The notes under the pieces: generated by a model
Databases searched by the model: none
Seen by the model: only the letters and a program-made list of their open reading frames with translations
What the model was told of the DNA's origin: nothing
Shown: one piece after another, positions 1 through 9,169 of the stretch
How positions within the stretch are numbered: the first letter of the stretch is position 1
Layout of the letters: each line of letters begins with the position of its first letter
Position numbers and translations under genes: made by a program
Assembly: GCA_900215285.1 (NCBI GenBank)
Contig: OCMG01000004.1
Span: forward strand, 1,111,501 to 1,175,500
DNA: 64,000 nucleotides
Origin: Ensifer adhaerens
Lineage (GTDB): Bacteria > Pseudomonadota > Alphaproteobacteria > Rhizobiales > Rhizobiaceae
Direction of reading: 5' to 3'

Positions 1-139
1 TCCGGCATCTCGTCAGCACGCTATCGCCCCGCAGGCGCGTTGCCGCGATAGCGCCCGTCGATGACGAAGCTGCGCCTTGATTGACGTTTGTTGCGGATGC
101 TAAGAAAGACCGGCTTCAGTCCAGTATAGGCGGATCAAC
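1..139. other. Left-edge non-coding stretch with a hairpin
   Basis: No gene could be supported here. Positions 20-52 form a hairpin with perfect 8-bp arms (GCTATCGC and GCGATAGC). There is no T-run after it, so it could be the end of a transcript arriving from the left or simply structured leader DNA. The rest is the upstream region of the carbonic anhydrase gene. Confidence 0.4.
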
Positions 140-781
140 TTGGCGCAATTTCCTGACGAACTCCTCAGCGGCTATCGTAACTTCATGAGCGGCCGCTATC
201 GCGAAGAGAGCGACCGCTACCAGAACCTGGCGAAGGACGGGCAGAAGCCGAAGGCGATGGTGGTTGCCTGTTGTGATTCCCGTGCGGCACCCGAAACAGT
301 CTTCGATTGCGGACCAGGCGAGCTTTTTGTCGTCCGCAATGTCGCCAATCTCGTTCCGCCCTATGAGCCGGACGGAAACTATCATTCCACGTCCGCGGCT
401 CTGGAATTCGCCGTGCAGGGCTTGAAGATCCGCGACATCATCGTCATGGGCCACGGACGATGCGGTGGTATCAGTGCGGCCCTTTCGCCCTCTTCCGAGC
501 CGCTTTCGCCGGGCGATTTTATCGGCAAGTGGATGGGCCTTCTCGATGAGCCCGCCGAGCAGATCCGCAATGCCGGGATCCTGACGGCGGCCGAACGGCA
601 GCGCGCGCTGGAGCGCGTCTCCGTGCGCAATTCGCTGCAGAACCTGCGTACCTTCCCTTGCGTCAAAATCCTGGAGGATGCAGGCAAGATGCGGCTTCAC
701 GGTGCCTGGTTCGATATTTCGACCGGTGAGCTCTGGATCATGGATTCGGCCAGCGGCGATTTCGTTCGCCCGAAGCTCTGA
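140..781 (+). CDS. Beta-class carbonic anhydrase
   Basis: Zinc enzyme interconverting CO2 and bicarbonate, expected in the cytoplasm. The 213-residue protein has the diagnostic beta-class motifs: C-x-D-S-R at residues 44-48 and H-x-x-C at 105-108, giving the likely zinc ligands Cys44, His105 and Cys108 with Asp46 as partner. Length is normal for the family. The start is a TTG at 140; the next in-frame ATG (residue 16) would remove part of the conserved N-terminal helix. The gene is followed by a terminator and converges on a lytic transglycosylase gene, so it is probably a single transcription unit. Symbol left blank because can/cynT naming cannot be decided from sequence. Confidence 0.93.
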   Translation: MAQFPDELLSGYRNFMSGRYREESDRYQNLAKDGQKPKAMVVACCDSRAAPETVFDCGPGELFVVRNVANLVPPYEPDGNYHSTSAALEFAVQGLKIRDIIVMGHGRCGGISAALSPSSEPLSPGDFIGKWMGLLDEPAEQIRNAGILTAAERQRALERVSVRNSLQNLRTFPCVKILEDAGKMRLHGAWFDISTGELWIMDSASGDFVRPKL

Positions 782-811
782 CCCCATTTCCGTCCCGTCT
801 GGAAAAACAAC

Positions 812-843
812 GCCCGGCGACTTTGGGGTCACCGGGCTTTTTT
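812..843. terminator. Bidirectional intrinsic terminator
   Basis: GC-rich hairpin GCCCGG...CCGGGC followed by six T on the plus strand. On the minus strand a looser T-rich tract follows. It lies between two convergent genes (carbonic anhydrase and lytic transglycosylase). Confidence 0.75.
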
Positions 844-869
844 CTGGCGTCCAGCTGGACCGGACGCGA

Positions 870-1688
870 TCATTTACCTTCGATCTGCTTGCCCATGATG
901 GCAATCGCCTGCTGGTAGACGGTCGCGGCGTTCCAGCCCTGGATGGCGGCGAAGTTCGGCTCGCCCTGCTGATAGCCGGCACCGGCGCGCCACCCATGGC
1001 CCTTCAGGAAGTTTGCGGTCGAGGCCAGGGCATCGGCCTTGGATCCGGCAAGATTGATACGGCCATCGCCATCCCCATCGACGCCATAAAGCAGCACGTT
1101 CTTGGGCAGGAACTGGGTCTGGCCGACTTCGCCATGCGCCGCGCCGCGTGAGCTGGTGGACAGGGTCCCGGCCTGAACAAGCTTCAGCGCTGCATAAAGC
1201 TGGTCGGTGAAATAGTCCTGACGGCGGCAGTCATAGGCCAGGGTGGCAACCGCCGAGAGCGTGTTCTGGTCGCCCATGTAGCTGCCAAAGCCCGTTTCCA
1301 TGCCCCAGATGGCAATCAGCGGTCCGGGGGAAACGCCGAAACGCTGCTGAATGCTGTTAAAAAGAGCCGCGTTGGATTTCAGGATGCTGCGACCGCGGGA
1401 AACGATGGCGGCCGAGCCGCGCTTCTTCATGAAGGCATCGAGCGACAGCTTGAAGCTATGCTGGCCGCGATCGGCGCGAATGGTCGGCACGTTGTAGTGG
1501 ACACTGGAAAAGACATCGTCGAGGACGGATTGCCGGATGCCTGTGCGGGCGGCTTCCGCCTTGAATTCCTGCACCCAGGCCGCAAATCCCGCACTGTTGT
1601 TGCCGCATTTGGCGGCATAGGCAGGATCCGCAACGATGGCCGTCATCGCAAAAGCTGCAGACAGGCCCAACCATTTCGTGAATTTCAT
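870..1688 (-). CDS. Lytic murein transglycosylase, MltB/SLT_2 family
   Basis: Predicted periplasmic enzyme cleaving the glycan strand of peptidoglycan to make 1,6-anhydro-muramyl ends. The 272-residue protein starts with a Sec signal peptide (hydrophobic core at about residues 8-22, cleavage near AYA-AK). The catalytic acid is the Glu131 in an I-W-G-M-E-T-G-F-G block, the signature of MltB-type enzymes. There is no lipobox, so it should be soluble in the periplasm. No C-terminal peptidoglycan-binding domain was seen, which makes it a short form. It is convergent with the carbonic anhydrase gene. Confidence 0.88.
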   Translation of the reverse strand: MKFTKWLGLSAAFAMTAIVADPAYAAKCGNNSAGFAAWVQEFKAEAARTGIRQSVLDDVFSSVHYNVPTIRADRGQHSFKLSLDAFMKKRGSAAIVSRGRSILKSNAALFNSIQQRFGVSPGPLIAIWGMETGFGSYMGDQNTLSAVATLAYDCRRQDYFTDQLYAALKLVQAGTLSTSSRGAAHGEVGQTQFLPKNVLLYGVDGDGDGRINLAGSKADALASTANFLKGHGWRAGAGYQQGEPNFAAIQGWNAATVYQQAIAIMGKQIEGK

Positions 1689-1850
1689 TCAACGCCCCCG
1701 TTTGATGCATGGCGCAGATGCGCGCTGTTTTGCAATGACTTTCAATAAGCCGACTCAAGTTGGTCCGGAAAATACGATGCCTTCATTGAGCGAAAATGGT
1801 GCAATTGCACAGCCGGCCTGTCGGCGACGGCCATCAATTTCATGTGAGGC

Positions 1851-1880
1851 CTGCGCCCCGCGGCCATGCCGGGGGCGCAG
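1851..1880. other. Hairpin downstream of asd
   Basis: Perfect 9-bp arms (CTGCGCCCC and GGGGCGCAG) 18 bases downstream of the asd stop codon. No T-run on either side, so termination by this hairpin alone is uncertain; it may stabilise the 3' end of the asd mRNA. Confidence 0.4.
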
Positions 1881-1897
1881 GCTATCCCATGAACTGA

Positions 1898-2932
1898 TCA
1901 GGCAGCCTTGCGCTTGGCCTTGATCAGACCGCGGTTGACCAGCAGTTCTGCGATCTGGACGGCGTTGAGGGCTGCACCCTTGCGCAGGTTGTCCGAGACC
2001 ACCCACATGTTGAGGCCGTTCTCGATGGTCGCATCCTCGCGGATGCGCGAGATATAGGTCGCGTCTTCGCCGGCGCATTCGTAAGGCGTGATGTAGCCAC
2101 CGTTCTCATGCTTGTCGATGACGAGGCAACCCGGGGCTTCGCGCAGGATTTCGCGGGCCTTTTCAGCCGTGATCTCGTTTTCGAACTCGATGTTGACCGA
2201 TTCGGAATGGCCGATGAATACGGGAACGCGCACCGCCGTGCAGGTCACCTTGATCTTCGGATCGAGCATCTTCTTGGTTTCGGCGAGAACCTTCCACTCT
2301 TCCTTCGTGTAGCCGTCTTCCATGAAGACGTCGATATGGGGAATGACGTTGAAGGCGATGCGCTTGGTGAACTTCTTGTTCTCGATCGGATCGGCGACGA
2401 AGACGGCGCGGGTCTGGTTGAAGAGTTCGTCCATGCCGTCCTTGCCGGCGCCGGAGACCGACTGGTAGGTCGAGACGACGACGCGCTTGATCTTGGCATA
2501 GTCATGCAGCGGCTTCAGCGCGACGACGAGCTGGGCGGTCGAGCAGTTCGGGTTGGCAATGATGTTCTTCTTGGTGAAGCCTTCGACGGCGTCCGGGTTC
2601 ACTTCCGGAACGATCAGCGGCACTTCGGAATCGTAGCGCCAGGCCGAGGAGTTGTCGATGACGACGCAGCCCTGCGCGCCGATCTTCGGGGACATCCGCT
2701 TCGAAACATCGCCACCGGCCGACATCAGGCAGATATCGGTGTCGGAGAAGTCGTAATTCTCAAGATTGGAAACCCGAAGCGTCTTGTCGCCAAAGGAGAC
2801 TTCCGTGCCGACGGAACGGCTCGACGCCAGCGCCACGACCTCATCGGCCGGAAAGCCGCGTTCGGACAGAATGTTGAGCATTTCCCGGCCTACATTGCCG
2901 GTGGCGCCCGCGACTGCAATCTTGAAACCCAT
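1898..2932 (-). CDS. asd: Aspartate-semialdehyde dehydrogenase
   Basis: Reduces aspartyl-4-phosphate to aspartate semialdehyde with NADPH, the branch point to lysine/diaminopimelate, threonine and methionine. The 344-residue protein has the N-terminal dinucleotide-binding glycine motif (G-A-T-G-N-V-G at residues 9-15) and the active-site cysteine Cys130 in N-P-N-C-S-T. Length is typical. The ATG start is supported by the conserved K-I-A-V-A-G-A-T-G beginning. A small ORF lies upstream in the same direction (3041-3157). metA, which uses the same pathway, is about 24 kb away. Confidence 0.96.
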   Translation of the reverse strand: MGFKIAVAGATGNVGREMLNILSERGFPADEVVALASSRSVGTEVSFGDKTLRVSNLENYDFSDTDICLMSAGGDVSKRMSPKIGAQGCVVIDNSSAWRYDSEVPLIVPEVNPDAVEGFTKKNIIANPNCSTAQLVVALKPLHDYAKIKRVVVSTYQSVSGAGKDGMDELFNQTRAVFVADPIENKKFTKRIAFNVIPHIDVFMEDGYTKEEWKVLAETKKMLDPKIKVTCTAVRVPVFIGHSESVNIEFENEITAEKAREILREAPGCLVIDKHENGGYITPYECAGEDATYISRIREDATIENGLNMWVVSDNLRKGAALNAVQIAELLVNRGLIKAKRKAA

Positions 2933-3040
2933 GTCTTCGCTCTCTTTCTTTTCTCTCCTCGTCCGGTGAGGGGGGAACCTGACAGAAATCAGGTTTCCTG
3001 TCCCCGGCCGGGCCGGGGAGAGAGCGGCAGGCCAGAGACG

Positions 3041-3157
3041 TCAGACGGTTTTCGTCGTCGTTTTGGCCTTGGTTTTGGAAACGAAAGAACGGAAGCGTTC
3101 GCAGTCGCAAAGCGCTGCGTCGATCATGCCGGACATGTGATGGTCACACGAAAGCAT
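3041..3157 (-). CDS. Possible 38-residue Cys/His-containing peptide
   Basis: Short ORF upstream of asd in the same orientation. It begins with ATG preceded by a good AAAGGA ribosome-binding site 7 nt upstream. The N-terminus holds the metal-ligand-like residues C-D-H-H-M and later C-D-C (Cys4, His6, His7, Cys17, Cys19); the C-terminal third is Lys/Thr rich (K-T-K-A-K-T-T-T-K). I do not recognise a family. It could be a translated leader, a small metal- or nucleic-acid-binding peptide, or chance. The ribosome-binding site and the non-random composition are the only support. Confidence 0.35.
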   Translation of the reverse strand: MLSCDHHMSGMIDAALCDCERFRSFVSKTKAKTTTKTV

Positions 3158-3220
3158 AGGCCCGTCCTTTTCCGCTGCTGCTCATACGCTCTTTTGGCGA
3201 AGAGTCAATATTTGCGGGCT

Positions 3221-4024
3221 TCAAAATGCGAAGCGGGCGATGACCGGCACATGGTCCGACGGCTGTGTCCAGCCGCGTGCCTCGCGCAGGATTTCGACGT
3301 CGGAGACATGCGGGGCGAGGTCGGGAGACGACCAGATGTGGTCGAGGCGACGACCTTTATCTGCGGCGTCCCAGTCCTTGGCGCGATAGCTCCACCAGGT
3401 GTAGAGCTTCTGCGGCTCGGGGAATTTTTCGCGCATGAGGTCCGACCAGCCGCCCTCGGCGATCACGGCCTTCAGCCCGTCGGTCTCGACCGGCGTGTGG
3501 CTGACGATCTTGAGCAACTGCTTGTGCGACCAGACGTCGTGCTCAAGCGGCGCGATGTTGAGGTCGCCGACGAGGATCGAGGAGCGGCCTGTGCCGTCGA
3601 GCGCGCGCATGGCCCGCATTTCCTCGATGAAGTCGAGCTTGTGGCCGAATTTCGGGTTGATCGTGCGGTCCGGTTCGTCGCCGCCGGCGGGAACGTAGAA
3701 ATTGTGCAGGCGAATATTGCGGCCCGCATGCTCGAAATCGACCGACAGATGTCGCTTGTCGCCGACGCCGCAGAAGTCGCGGGTCTCGTGGATGTCGATC
3801 CTGGCCTTCGCCACGGTCGCCACCCCGTGATAGCCCTTCTGGCCGCTCACCGCCATGTGCACATAGCCGAGTTCGCGGAACGCCTCGTAGGGAAACTCCT
3901 CGTCACGGCACTTGATCTCCTGCAGGCAGAGGATGTCAGGCTGGAAGCGGGTGAGGAATTGCGCAACGATCGGCATTCTCAGCCGCACGGAGTTGATGTT
4001 CCAGGTGGCAAGCGTGAAGGTCAT
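3221..4024 (-). CDS. xthA: Exodeoxyribonuclease III, AP-endonuclease family
   Basis: Base-excision repair nuclease (3'-5' exonuclease and class II AP endonuclease). The 267-residue protein shows family motifs in order: T-W-N-I-N-S-V-R at the N-terminus, L-Q-E-I-K with the metal-binding Glu, the G-D-L-N-I-A-P block, and S-D-H-x-P-V near the C-terminus with the catalytic Asp-His. The start is the ATG at 4024, giving the usual M-T-F-T-L-A-T-W-N beginning; the frame is open further upstream but that extension has no family features. It lies about 80 bp downstream of the lolA-like gene on the same strand. Confidence 0.94.
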   Translation of the reverse strand: MTFTLATWNINSVRLRMPIVAQFLTRFQPDILCLQEIKCRDEEFPYEAFRELGYVHMAVSGQKGYHGVATVAKARIDIHETRDFCGVGDKRHLSVDFEHAGRNIRLHNFYVPAGGDEPDRTINPKFGHKLDFIEEMRAMRALDGTGRSSILVGDLNIAPLEHDVWSHKQLLKIVSHTPVETDGLKAVIAEGGWSDLMREKFPEPQKLYTWWSYRAKDWDAADKGRRLDHIWSSPDLAPHVSDVEILREARGWTQPSDHVPVIARFAF

Positions 4025-4101
4025 AACGAAAAGGTCCTGCAGGGGGTCTCCGGCAGGACCTAATCGGTGATGGCGCTGATGTCCAACAAAATCAAAGCGG
4101 A

Positions 4102-4752
4102 TTACTTGCTCGGTGCGACACCCTTCATCTGGTCGTAGGGCAGCGCGAAGACGCTGTCGGCGAAGTCGACGCCGGCCTTGACGTTGTAGATCATGACCGA
4201 AGTTTCCTTGCCTTGCGCGTCGGTGATCGTCCACTGGCGCAGGTCGTCGGTCGCGGGATCGAACATCATGGTAATCGTCGAATCGCCGAAAACGGATTTG
4301 TCGCCCAGCACAATGGTCACGAGATCCGGATCCTGCTTCACGCTGCGGACCATCTTGCCGGTCAGGTCGATCTTGTCGTCGAGCAGCAGTGCGAGCGGCG
4401 TCTTGGACAGCGGATACTGGTCCCAGGTGCCGAGTTTCATGTTGCCGACCACAAGCGTGCGGCCATCGGAAATGACGCGCATCGGCGAGGGGGCATCATA
4501 GTTGAAGCGCACCTTGCCCGGGCGGGAAATGTAGAACTTGCCACCGGTCTGGTCGCCACGCGGGCCGAACTGCACGAAATCGCCCATCATCGTCTTGATG
4601 CCGGCAAAATGGTTGGCGATTTCCTGAGCCTTGTTGTTCTGCGCGCCGGCGGGCGCGGCCGAGAGGCCTAGCGCCAGGGCAAGTGCGGGAAGGATCATGC
4701 CGAGCGAGCGCTTCGACCTGGCCATGCCCGCTACAACTTTCAGGAATTTCAT
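4102..4752 (-). CDS. lolA: LolA-like outer-membrane lipoprotein carrier protein
   Basis: Predicted periplasmic chaperone that ferries lipoproteins from the inner-membrane LolCDE complex to the outer membrane. The 216-residue protein has a signal peptide with an unusually long basic N-region (residues 1-17, including K-F-L-K and R-S-K-R), a hydrophobic core, and a cleavage site near A-G-A-Q. The mature part has the LolA-fold features: F-x-Q-F near the start, G-K-F-Y-I-S-R-P-G-K-V-R-F-x-Y, and a G-x-x-L-V-V strand. Start chosen at 4752 because GAGGAG lies 8 nt upstream. It sits between ftsK and xthA on the same strand, a common rhizobial order. Confidence 0.85.
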   Translation of the reverse strand: MKFLKVVAGMARSKRSLGMILPALALALGLSAAPAGAQNNKAQEIANHFAGIKTMMGDFVQFGPRGDQTGGKFYISRPGKVRFNYDAPSPMRVISDGRTLVVGNMKLGTWDQYPLSKTPLALLLDDKIDLTGKMVRSVKQDPDLVTIVLGDKSVFGDSTITMMFDPATDDLRQWTITDAQGKETSVMIYNVKAGVDFADSVFALPYDQMKGVAPSK

Positions 4753-4874
4753 TCTCGTCTCCTCGAATTTTCCTTTATCTTTCAGGCAAACGCGGCGCCT
4801 TCAAGGCGGGTTCCCATGCTTTCCGATGCATGAATCGGCCGCATAAGGGCTGCGCATCTTGCGCCGCCTGCCTG

Positions 4875-7544
4875 TCAGACCCCGCCGGTGATGTCGGATT
4901 CGGTCGGCACCAGGATCTCCCGCTTGCCGGCATGATTGGCCGGGCCCACGATACCTTCCTGTTCCATGCGCTCGATGATGGAGGCGGCGCGGTTGTAACC
5001 GATGCCAAGGCGTCGCTGGATATAGGACGTCGAGGCCTTTCCATCCCGCAGCACGACCGCGACTGCCTGGTCATAGGGATCGTCGGAATCGGCCAGGTTC
5101 GACGTGCCGGCCGGACCCCCGCCACCTTCGCCGTCGCCATCCTCATCATCTTCGGTGATGGCGTCGAGATATTGCGGCACCCCTTGTGTCTTCAGATAGG
5201 CGACGATGTCTTCGACTTCGTGGTCGGACACGAAGGGGCCGTGAACGCGCTGGATGCGCCCGCCGCCGGCCATGTAGAGCATGTCGCCCTGGCCGAGGAG
5301 CTGTTCGGCGCCCTGCTCGCCCAGAATGGTGCGGCTGTCGATCTTCGACGTGACCTGGAAGGAAATGCGGGTCGGGAAGTTGGCCTTGATCGTGCCGGTG
5401 ATGACGTCGACCGAGGGGCGCTGCGTGGCCATGATGACGTGGATGCCGGCGGCGCGGGCCATCTGGGCAAGACGCTGCACGGCGCCTTCGATGTCCTTGC
5501 CGGCCACCATCATCAGGTCGGCCATTTCGTCGATGATGACGACGATGTAGGGCAGCGGCTTGAGGGCAAATTCTTCCGTTTCATAGACGGCCTCGCCCGT
5601 TTCGCGGTCAAAGCCGGTCTGGACGGTGCGGGTAATCGCTTCGCCCGACTGCAGCGCCTGCTCGACGCGGGTGTTGAAGCCGTCGATGTTGCGCACACCG
5701 ATCTTCGACATCTTCTTGTAGCGGTCTTCCATCTCGCGCACGGTCCATTTCAGCGCGACGACGGCCTTCTTCGGGTCGGTCACGACCGGCGAGAGGAGAT
5801 GTGGGATTCCGTCATAGACGGAGAGTTCGAGCATCTTCGGGTCGATCATGATCAGGCGGCACTTTTCCGGCGACAGGCGGTAAAGCAGCGACAGGATCAT
5901 CGTATTGATGGCGACAGACTTACCCGAGCCGGTGGTGCCGGCGACGAGCAGGTGTGGCATCTTGGCGAGGTCGGCAATGACCGGTTCGCCGCCGATCGTC
6001 TTGCCGAGCGTCAGCGCCAGCTTGCCCTTGGCGTCGTGGAATTCCTGGTTTTCGATCAGTTCGCGCAGATAGACCATCTCGCGCTTCTGGTTCGGCAGTT
6101 CGATGCCGATCGCGTTGCGGCCCTGTACCACGGCGACACGGGCGGCAATCGCACTCATCGAGCGGGCGATGTCGTCCGCAAGGCCGATGACGCGGGAGGA
6201 TTTGATGCCGGGCGCCGGCTCCAGTTCGTAGAGCGTGACGACGGGACCCGGGCGAACATGGATGATTTCGCCTTTGACGCCGAAATCGTCGAGCACTCCT
6301 TCGAGCAGGCGGGCATTGTGTTCGAGAGCCTCCGGCGAAAGCGTCGCGTCGCGGCCTGTCGATTTCGGCTCCGCCAGGAGTTCGGTAGAGGGCAGCGTGA
6401 AGCCGTCATGACCGCGCGGCGTGGGAGCCGGGGCGCGCAGCGTGGTGCGCATCGGGGCCGGACGGGGCGCTTCGGCAGCCGGCTGGTGTTGCGGCACGGC
6501 GGCTCGCTGTGGCTGCGGCGGCATGGATACCCGGGGAGTGACTGCGGCCGGGCGGCTCTGCGGGACGTCGATATCGAAAGGAGCGTCGTCGTCCTCGTCG
6601 AAATAGGGATCGGCGGGCGGGGCGGCAATGATGCGGCGCTGGACCGCGGGGGCGGCATGCGCCGGACGCTCTTCGTGGGATGCAGAATAGGGCGCTTCAT
6701 CGATCTCGGCTGCCGCCGGGTCGAGGCTCGCATATTCGTCCTCGTTGAAATCGTAGGGCTCTTCGATCTGGCTGCCGCCGCGATTCGATCCGTGGATGCC
6801 GAAGATACGGCGGAAGCGGGCCTGAAGATTGTACCAATGATGCGCAGCGCCGCCAAAGAAGACGGCGATGAGCGAATAGCCTTCGTCCTCGTCTCCGTCA
6901 TCGCGGGCATCCGCCTGGCCTTGCGCCACCGTGCGGGCATTCGAGGCGGCTTTCGGCGCGCGTTCTGGCGGGTTTCGAAGGAGCAGACCGCAGGCGATCA
7001 TCAGCAGCCATGCCGCCGGAACGGCGATCAGGCAGCCGAGAATCAGGCCGAACGTGCCGCTTGGATAGGCGCCTGCAAAAAGAGCCGGCAGGCGCAGAAC
7101 CAGATCGCCTGCAACGCCGCCCGCACCGTTGGGGAGCGGCCATGTGATCGGCGGAGGAATGCAGCCGACCGCGGCGGCAGCAAGAATGGAGCCGCCGAAC
7201 CAGGCGGCAAAGCGCTGCGCGAATCGATTGATCCGGCGATGGAGCATGAGTGCAATGGAGAGCGCCAGCGGCGGCAGCAGTGCAAACACGCTCGCCAGAC
7301 CATAGAGCTGCATGATGATATCGGCAAACACCGCGCCCGGATAACCGAGAATGTTGGTCGCCGGCTTGCCGGTGGCGAAGCTGAGGCTCGGGTCCGTGAC
7401 ATTCCACGTCGACATGGCGGCCACGCCCAGAGCCAGCGATGCGAAAATCGCAATGCCGCCGGCAAGGCTAGCCTGCCTGATGATGAAGGTCGAAAGTGCA
7501 AAGCCCTGCGGCCTGCCGTCCAGCGCTACCGTCGTCCGTGCCAT
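4875..7544 (-). CDS. ftsK: DNA translocase FtsK
   Basis: Divisome-anchored dsDNA pump that clears chromosome ends from the closing septum and activates XerCD at dif. In 889 residues: N-terminal membrane domain with about four transmembrane segments (residues 15-190), an acidic then Pro/Ala-rich linker (about 200-395), and the motor domain with Walker A G-T-T-G-S-G-K-S at 536-543 and Walker B I-I-D-E-M-A-D. A C-terminal winged-helix gamma domain (about 820-889; [16 protein letters not shown]) should read KOPS-type polar sequences. The linker is much shorter than in E. coli FtsK. Start taken at the ATG at 7544. Confidence 0.95.
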   Translation of the reverse strand: MARTTVALDGRPQGFALSTFIIRQASLAGGIAIFASLALGVAAMSTWNVTDPSLSFATGKPATNILGYPGAVFADIIMQLYGLASVFALLPPLALSIALMLHRRINRFAQRFAAWFGGSILAAAAVGCIPPPITWPLPNGAGGVAGDLVLRLPALFAGAYPSGTFGLILGCLIAVPAAWLLMIACGLLLRNPPERAPKAASNARTVAQGQADARDDGDEDEGYSLIAVFFGGAAHHWYNLQARFRRIFGIHGSNRGGSQIEEPYDFNEDEYASLDPAAAEIDEAPYSASHEERPAHAAPAVQRRIIAAPPADPYFDEDDDAPFDIDVPQSRPAAVTPRVSMPPQPQRAAVPQHQPAAEAPRPAPMRTTLRAPAPTPRGHDGFTLPSTELLAEPKSTGRDATLSPEALEHNARLLEGVLDDFGVKGEIIHVRPGPVVTLYELEPAPGIKSSRVIGLADDIARSMSAIAARVAVVQGRNAIGIELPNQKREMVYLRELIENQEFHDAKGKLALTLGKTIGGEPVIADLAKMPHLLVAGTTGSGKSVAINTMILSLLYRLSPEKCRLIMIDPKMLELSVYDGIPHLLSPVVTDPKKAVVALKWTVREMEDRYKKMSKIGVRNIDGFNTRVEQALQSGEAITRTVQTGFDRETGEAVYETEEFALKPLPYIVVIIDEMADLMMVAGKDIEGAVQRLAQMARAAGIHVIMATQRPSVDVITGTIKANFPTRISFQVTSKIDSRTILGEQGAEQLLGQGDMLYMAGGGRIQRVHGPFVSDHEVEDIVAYLKTQGVPQYLDAITEDDEDGDGEGGGGPAGTSNLADSDDPYDQAVAVVLRDGKASTSYIQRRLGIGYNRAASIIERMEQEGIVGPANHAGKREILVPTESDITGGV

Positions 7545-7696
7545 GGAATCCAGCTCGTCTACTCAAATCACGATCACGCATCGCCGGTCGCAGCGATGCC
7601 ATGTTGAATGGACGTTAGCAGGCGGAGAGTTAAAGCCCCTTTAACCATCCGCCTTCAGAAACTGTTTTCCTTTCGAAAGTCGCGCCTCCTGGAAGA

Positions 7697-8920
7697 TCAG
7701 CGGATTTCGGCCTCCGGCGAGGCGCCGATCCTGTGGATCGAGAGGTCCGCGCCGCGATATTCCTGCTCCTCGTCCAGACGAATGCCGAGCGTCGATTTCA
7801 GGATCCCGTAGACGGCCAGGCCCGCAATCGCGCCGAAGGCGGCGATGAGGAGCGAGCCGACAATCTGTGCGACGGGCGAAACGCCGCCCATGCCGCCGAG
7901 ACGTTCGAGCCCGAAGATGCCGCAGGCTATGCCGCCCCAAAGGCCGCAAAGACCATGCAACGGCCAGACGCCCAGAACGTCGTCGATCCGCAGACGTTCC
8001 TGGCAGATGTGGAAGCCGCGCACGAAGATGATGCCTGCGATGCCGCCGGTGATGAGGGCGCCAATGGGATGAAAGACATCCGATCCCGCGCAGACGGCGA
8101 CGAGGCCGGCGAGCGCGCCGTTGTGAACAAAGCCCGGGTCGTTGCGTCCCGCGATGGCGGCCGCCAGGATCCCGCCCACCATGGCCATCAGCGAATTGAT
8201 GGCGACAAGACCGGACACGCTGTCGAGGGATTGCGCGCTCATGACGTTGAAGCCGAACCAGCCGGTGCAGAGAAGCCAGGAGCCCAGCGAAAGCCAGAGA
8301 ATCGAAGACGGCGGGAAGGGATGCGAACGGCCGTTCGCCGAGTAGCGGCCCTTGCGGGCGCCAAGCGTGATCACGGCGCCGAGGGCGACCCAGCCGCCGA
8401 AGGCGTGGACGACGAGCGAGCCGGCGAAGTCATGGAGCCTGGCGCCAGTCAGCGATTCGATCGTTGCCTGGATGCCATAGTTTCCGTTCCAGACGATGCC
8501 TTCGACCAACGGATAAAGAAGGCCGACAAGCGCAAGCGTGGCGATGCTCTGCGGCAGGAATTTCATGCGCTCCGCGACGCCACCGGAAATGATGGCGGGA
8601 ACAGCTGCCGCGAACGTTGACAGGAAGAAGAACTTCACCAGCGTCACCCCTTGCGCGCCGAAGACGGTTCCACCCGCAAGGCCGGCGAGTTCGTGCGCGT
8701 TGACAAAGAAGGAAATGCCGTAGGCGATCGGAAACCCGACGGCGAAGTAGGCCAGTGTCGACAGTGCGAAATCGACGAGGATCTTCACCAGCGCATTGAC
8801 CTGGTTCTTGTGTCGCACCGTGCCGGCTTCGAGGAATGCAAACCCGCCATGCATGGCGAAGACGAGAATGGCCCCCGTCAGCAGAAAGAAGACGTCGCCG
8901 CCAATATGTAAATGCTCCAT
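7697..8920 (-). CDS. Second ammonium transporter (Amt family)
   Basis: Inner-membrane ammonium channel/transporter of 407 residues with about eleven hydrophobic segments. It keeps the pore histidine pair: the first in D-F-A-G-S-L-V-V-H and the second in W-P-L-H-G-L-C-G, and the Asp preceding the first, so it is probably functional. It differs clearly from its neighbour AmtB: it lacks the Ala-rich N-terminal signal region and is about 50 residues shorter. Its C-terminal tail (D-L-S-I-H-R) resembles that of AmtB (D-L-S-S-H-G), consistent with an old duplication. It lies downstream of amtB beyond a strong terminator and so probably has its own promoter. A sensor-type Amt role is possible but not shown. 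Confidence 0.85.
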   Translation of the reverse strand: MEHLHIGGDVFFLLTGAILVFAMHGGFAFLEAGTVRHKNQVNALVKILVDFALSTLAYFAVGFPIAYGISFFVNAHELAGLAGGTVFGAQGVTLVKFFFLSTFAAAVPAIISGGVAERMKFLPQSIATLALVGLLYPLVEGIVWNGNYGIQATIESLTGARLHDFAGSLVVHAFGGWVALGAVITLGARKGRYSANGRSHPFPPSSILWLSLGSWLLCTGWFGFNVMSAQSLDSVSGLVAINSLMAMVGGILAAAIAGRNDPGFVHNGALAGLVAVCAGSDVFHPIGALITGGIAGIIFVRGFHICQERLRIDDVLGVWPLHGLCGLWGGIACGIFGLERLGGMGGVSPVAQIVGSLLIAAFGAIAGLAVYGILKSTLGIRLDEEQEYRGADLSIHRIGASPEAEIR

Positions 8921-9076
8921 GGTATCCGCCCAAATTTTGTTCTCTTGTTGCAGCGGATGTAATCAAGATGCATGCCAAATGGGCATTGCCTGTAAAACGG
9001 GCGTTGGTGATGCGTCTTCGGCGTTCTCTTGATTATGTTTTGTGCATATCGTGCCGATGGTTTCAGCATGTGCAAA

Positions 9077-9105
9077 TAAAAAAGCCCGGACCATGAGGCC
9101 CGGGC
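9077..9105 (-). terminator. Intrinsic terminator of glnK-amtB
   Basis: On the minus strand, GCCCGGGCC...GGTCCGGGC followed by six T, about 65 bp after the amtB stop codon. It separates amtB from the second Amt gene. Confidence 0.85.
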
Positions 9106-9169
9106 AAACGTGCAATCCGAAGACTGCGACGGGATGGATGGGGCGCGGGGTGTCCCGCGACCCGCGATC

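Noticed and set aside
4683..7607. Long open frame (974 codons) on the plus strand, antisense to ftsK
   Set aside because: It lies opposite the clear FtsK gene and is a high-GC codon-bias shadow. No domains are recognisable and no ribosome-binding site precedes it.
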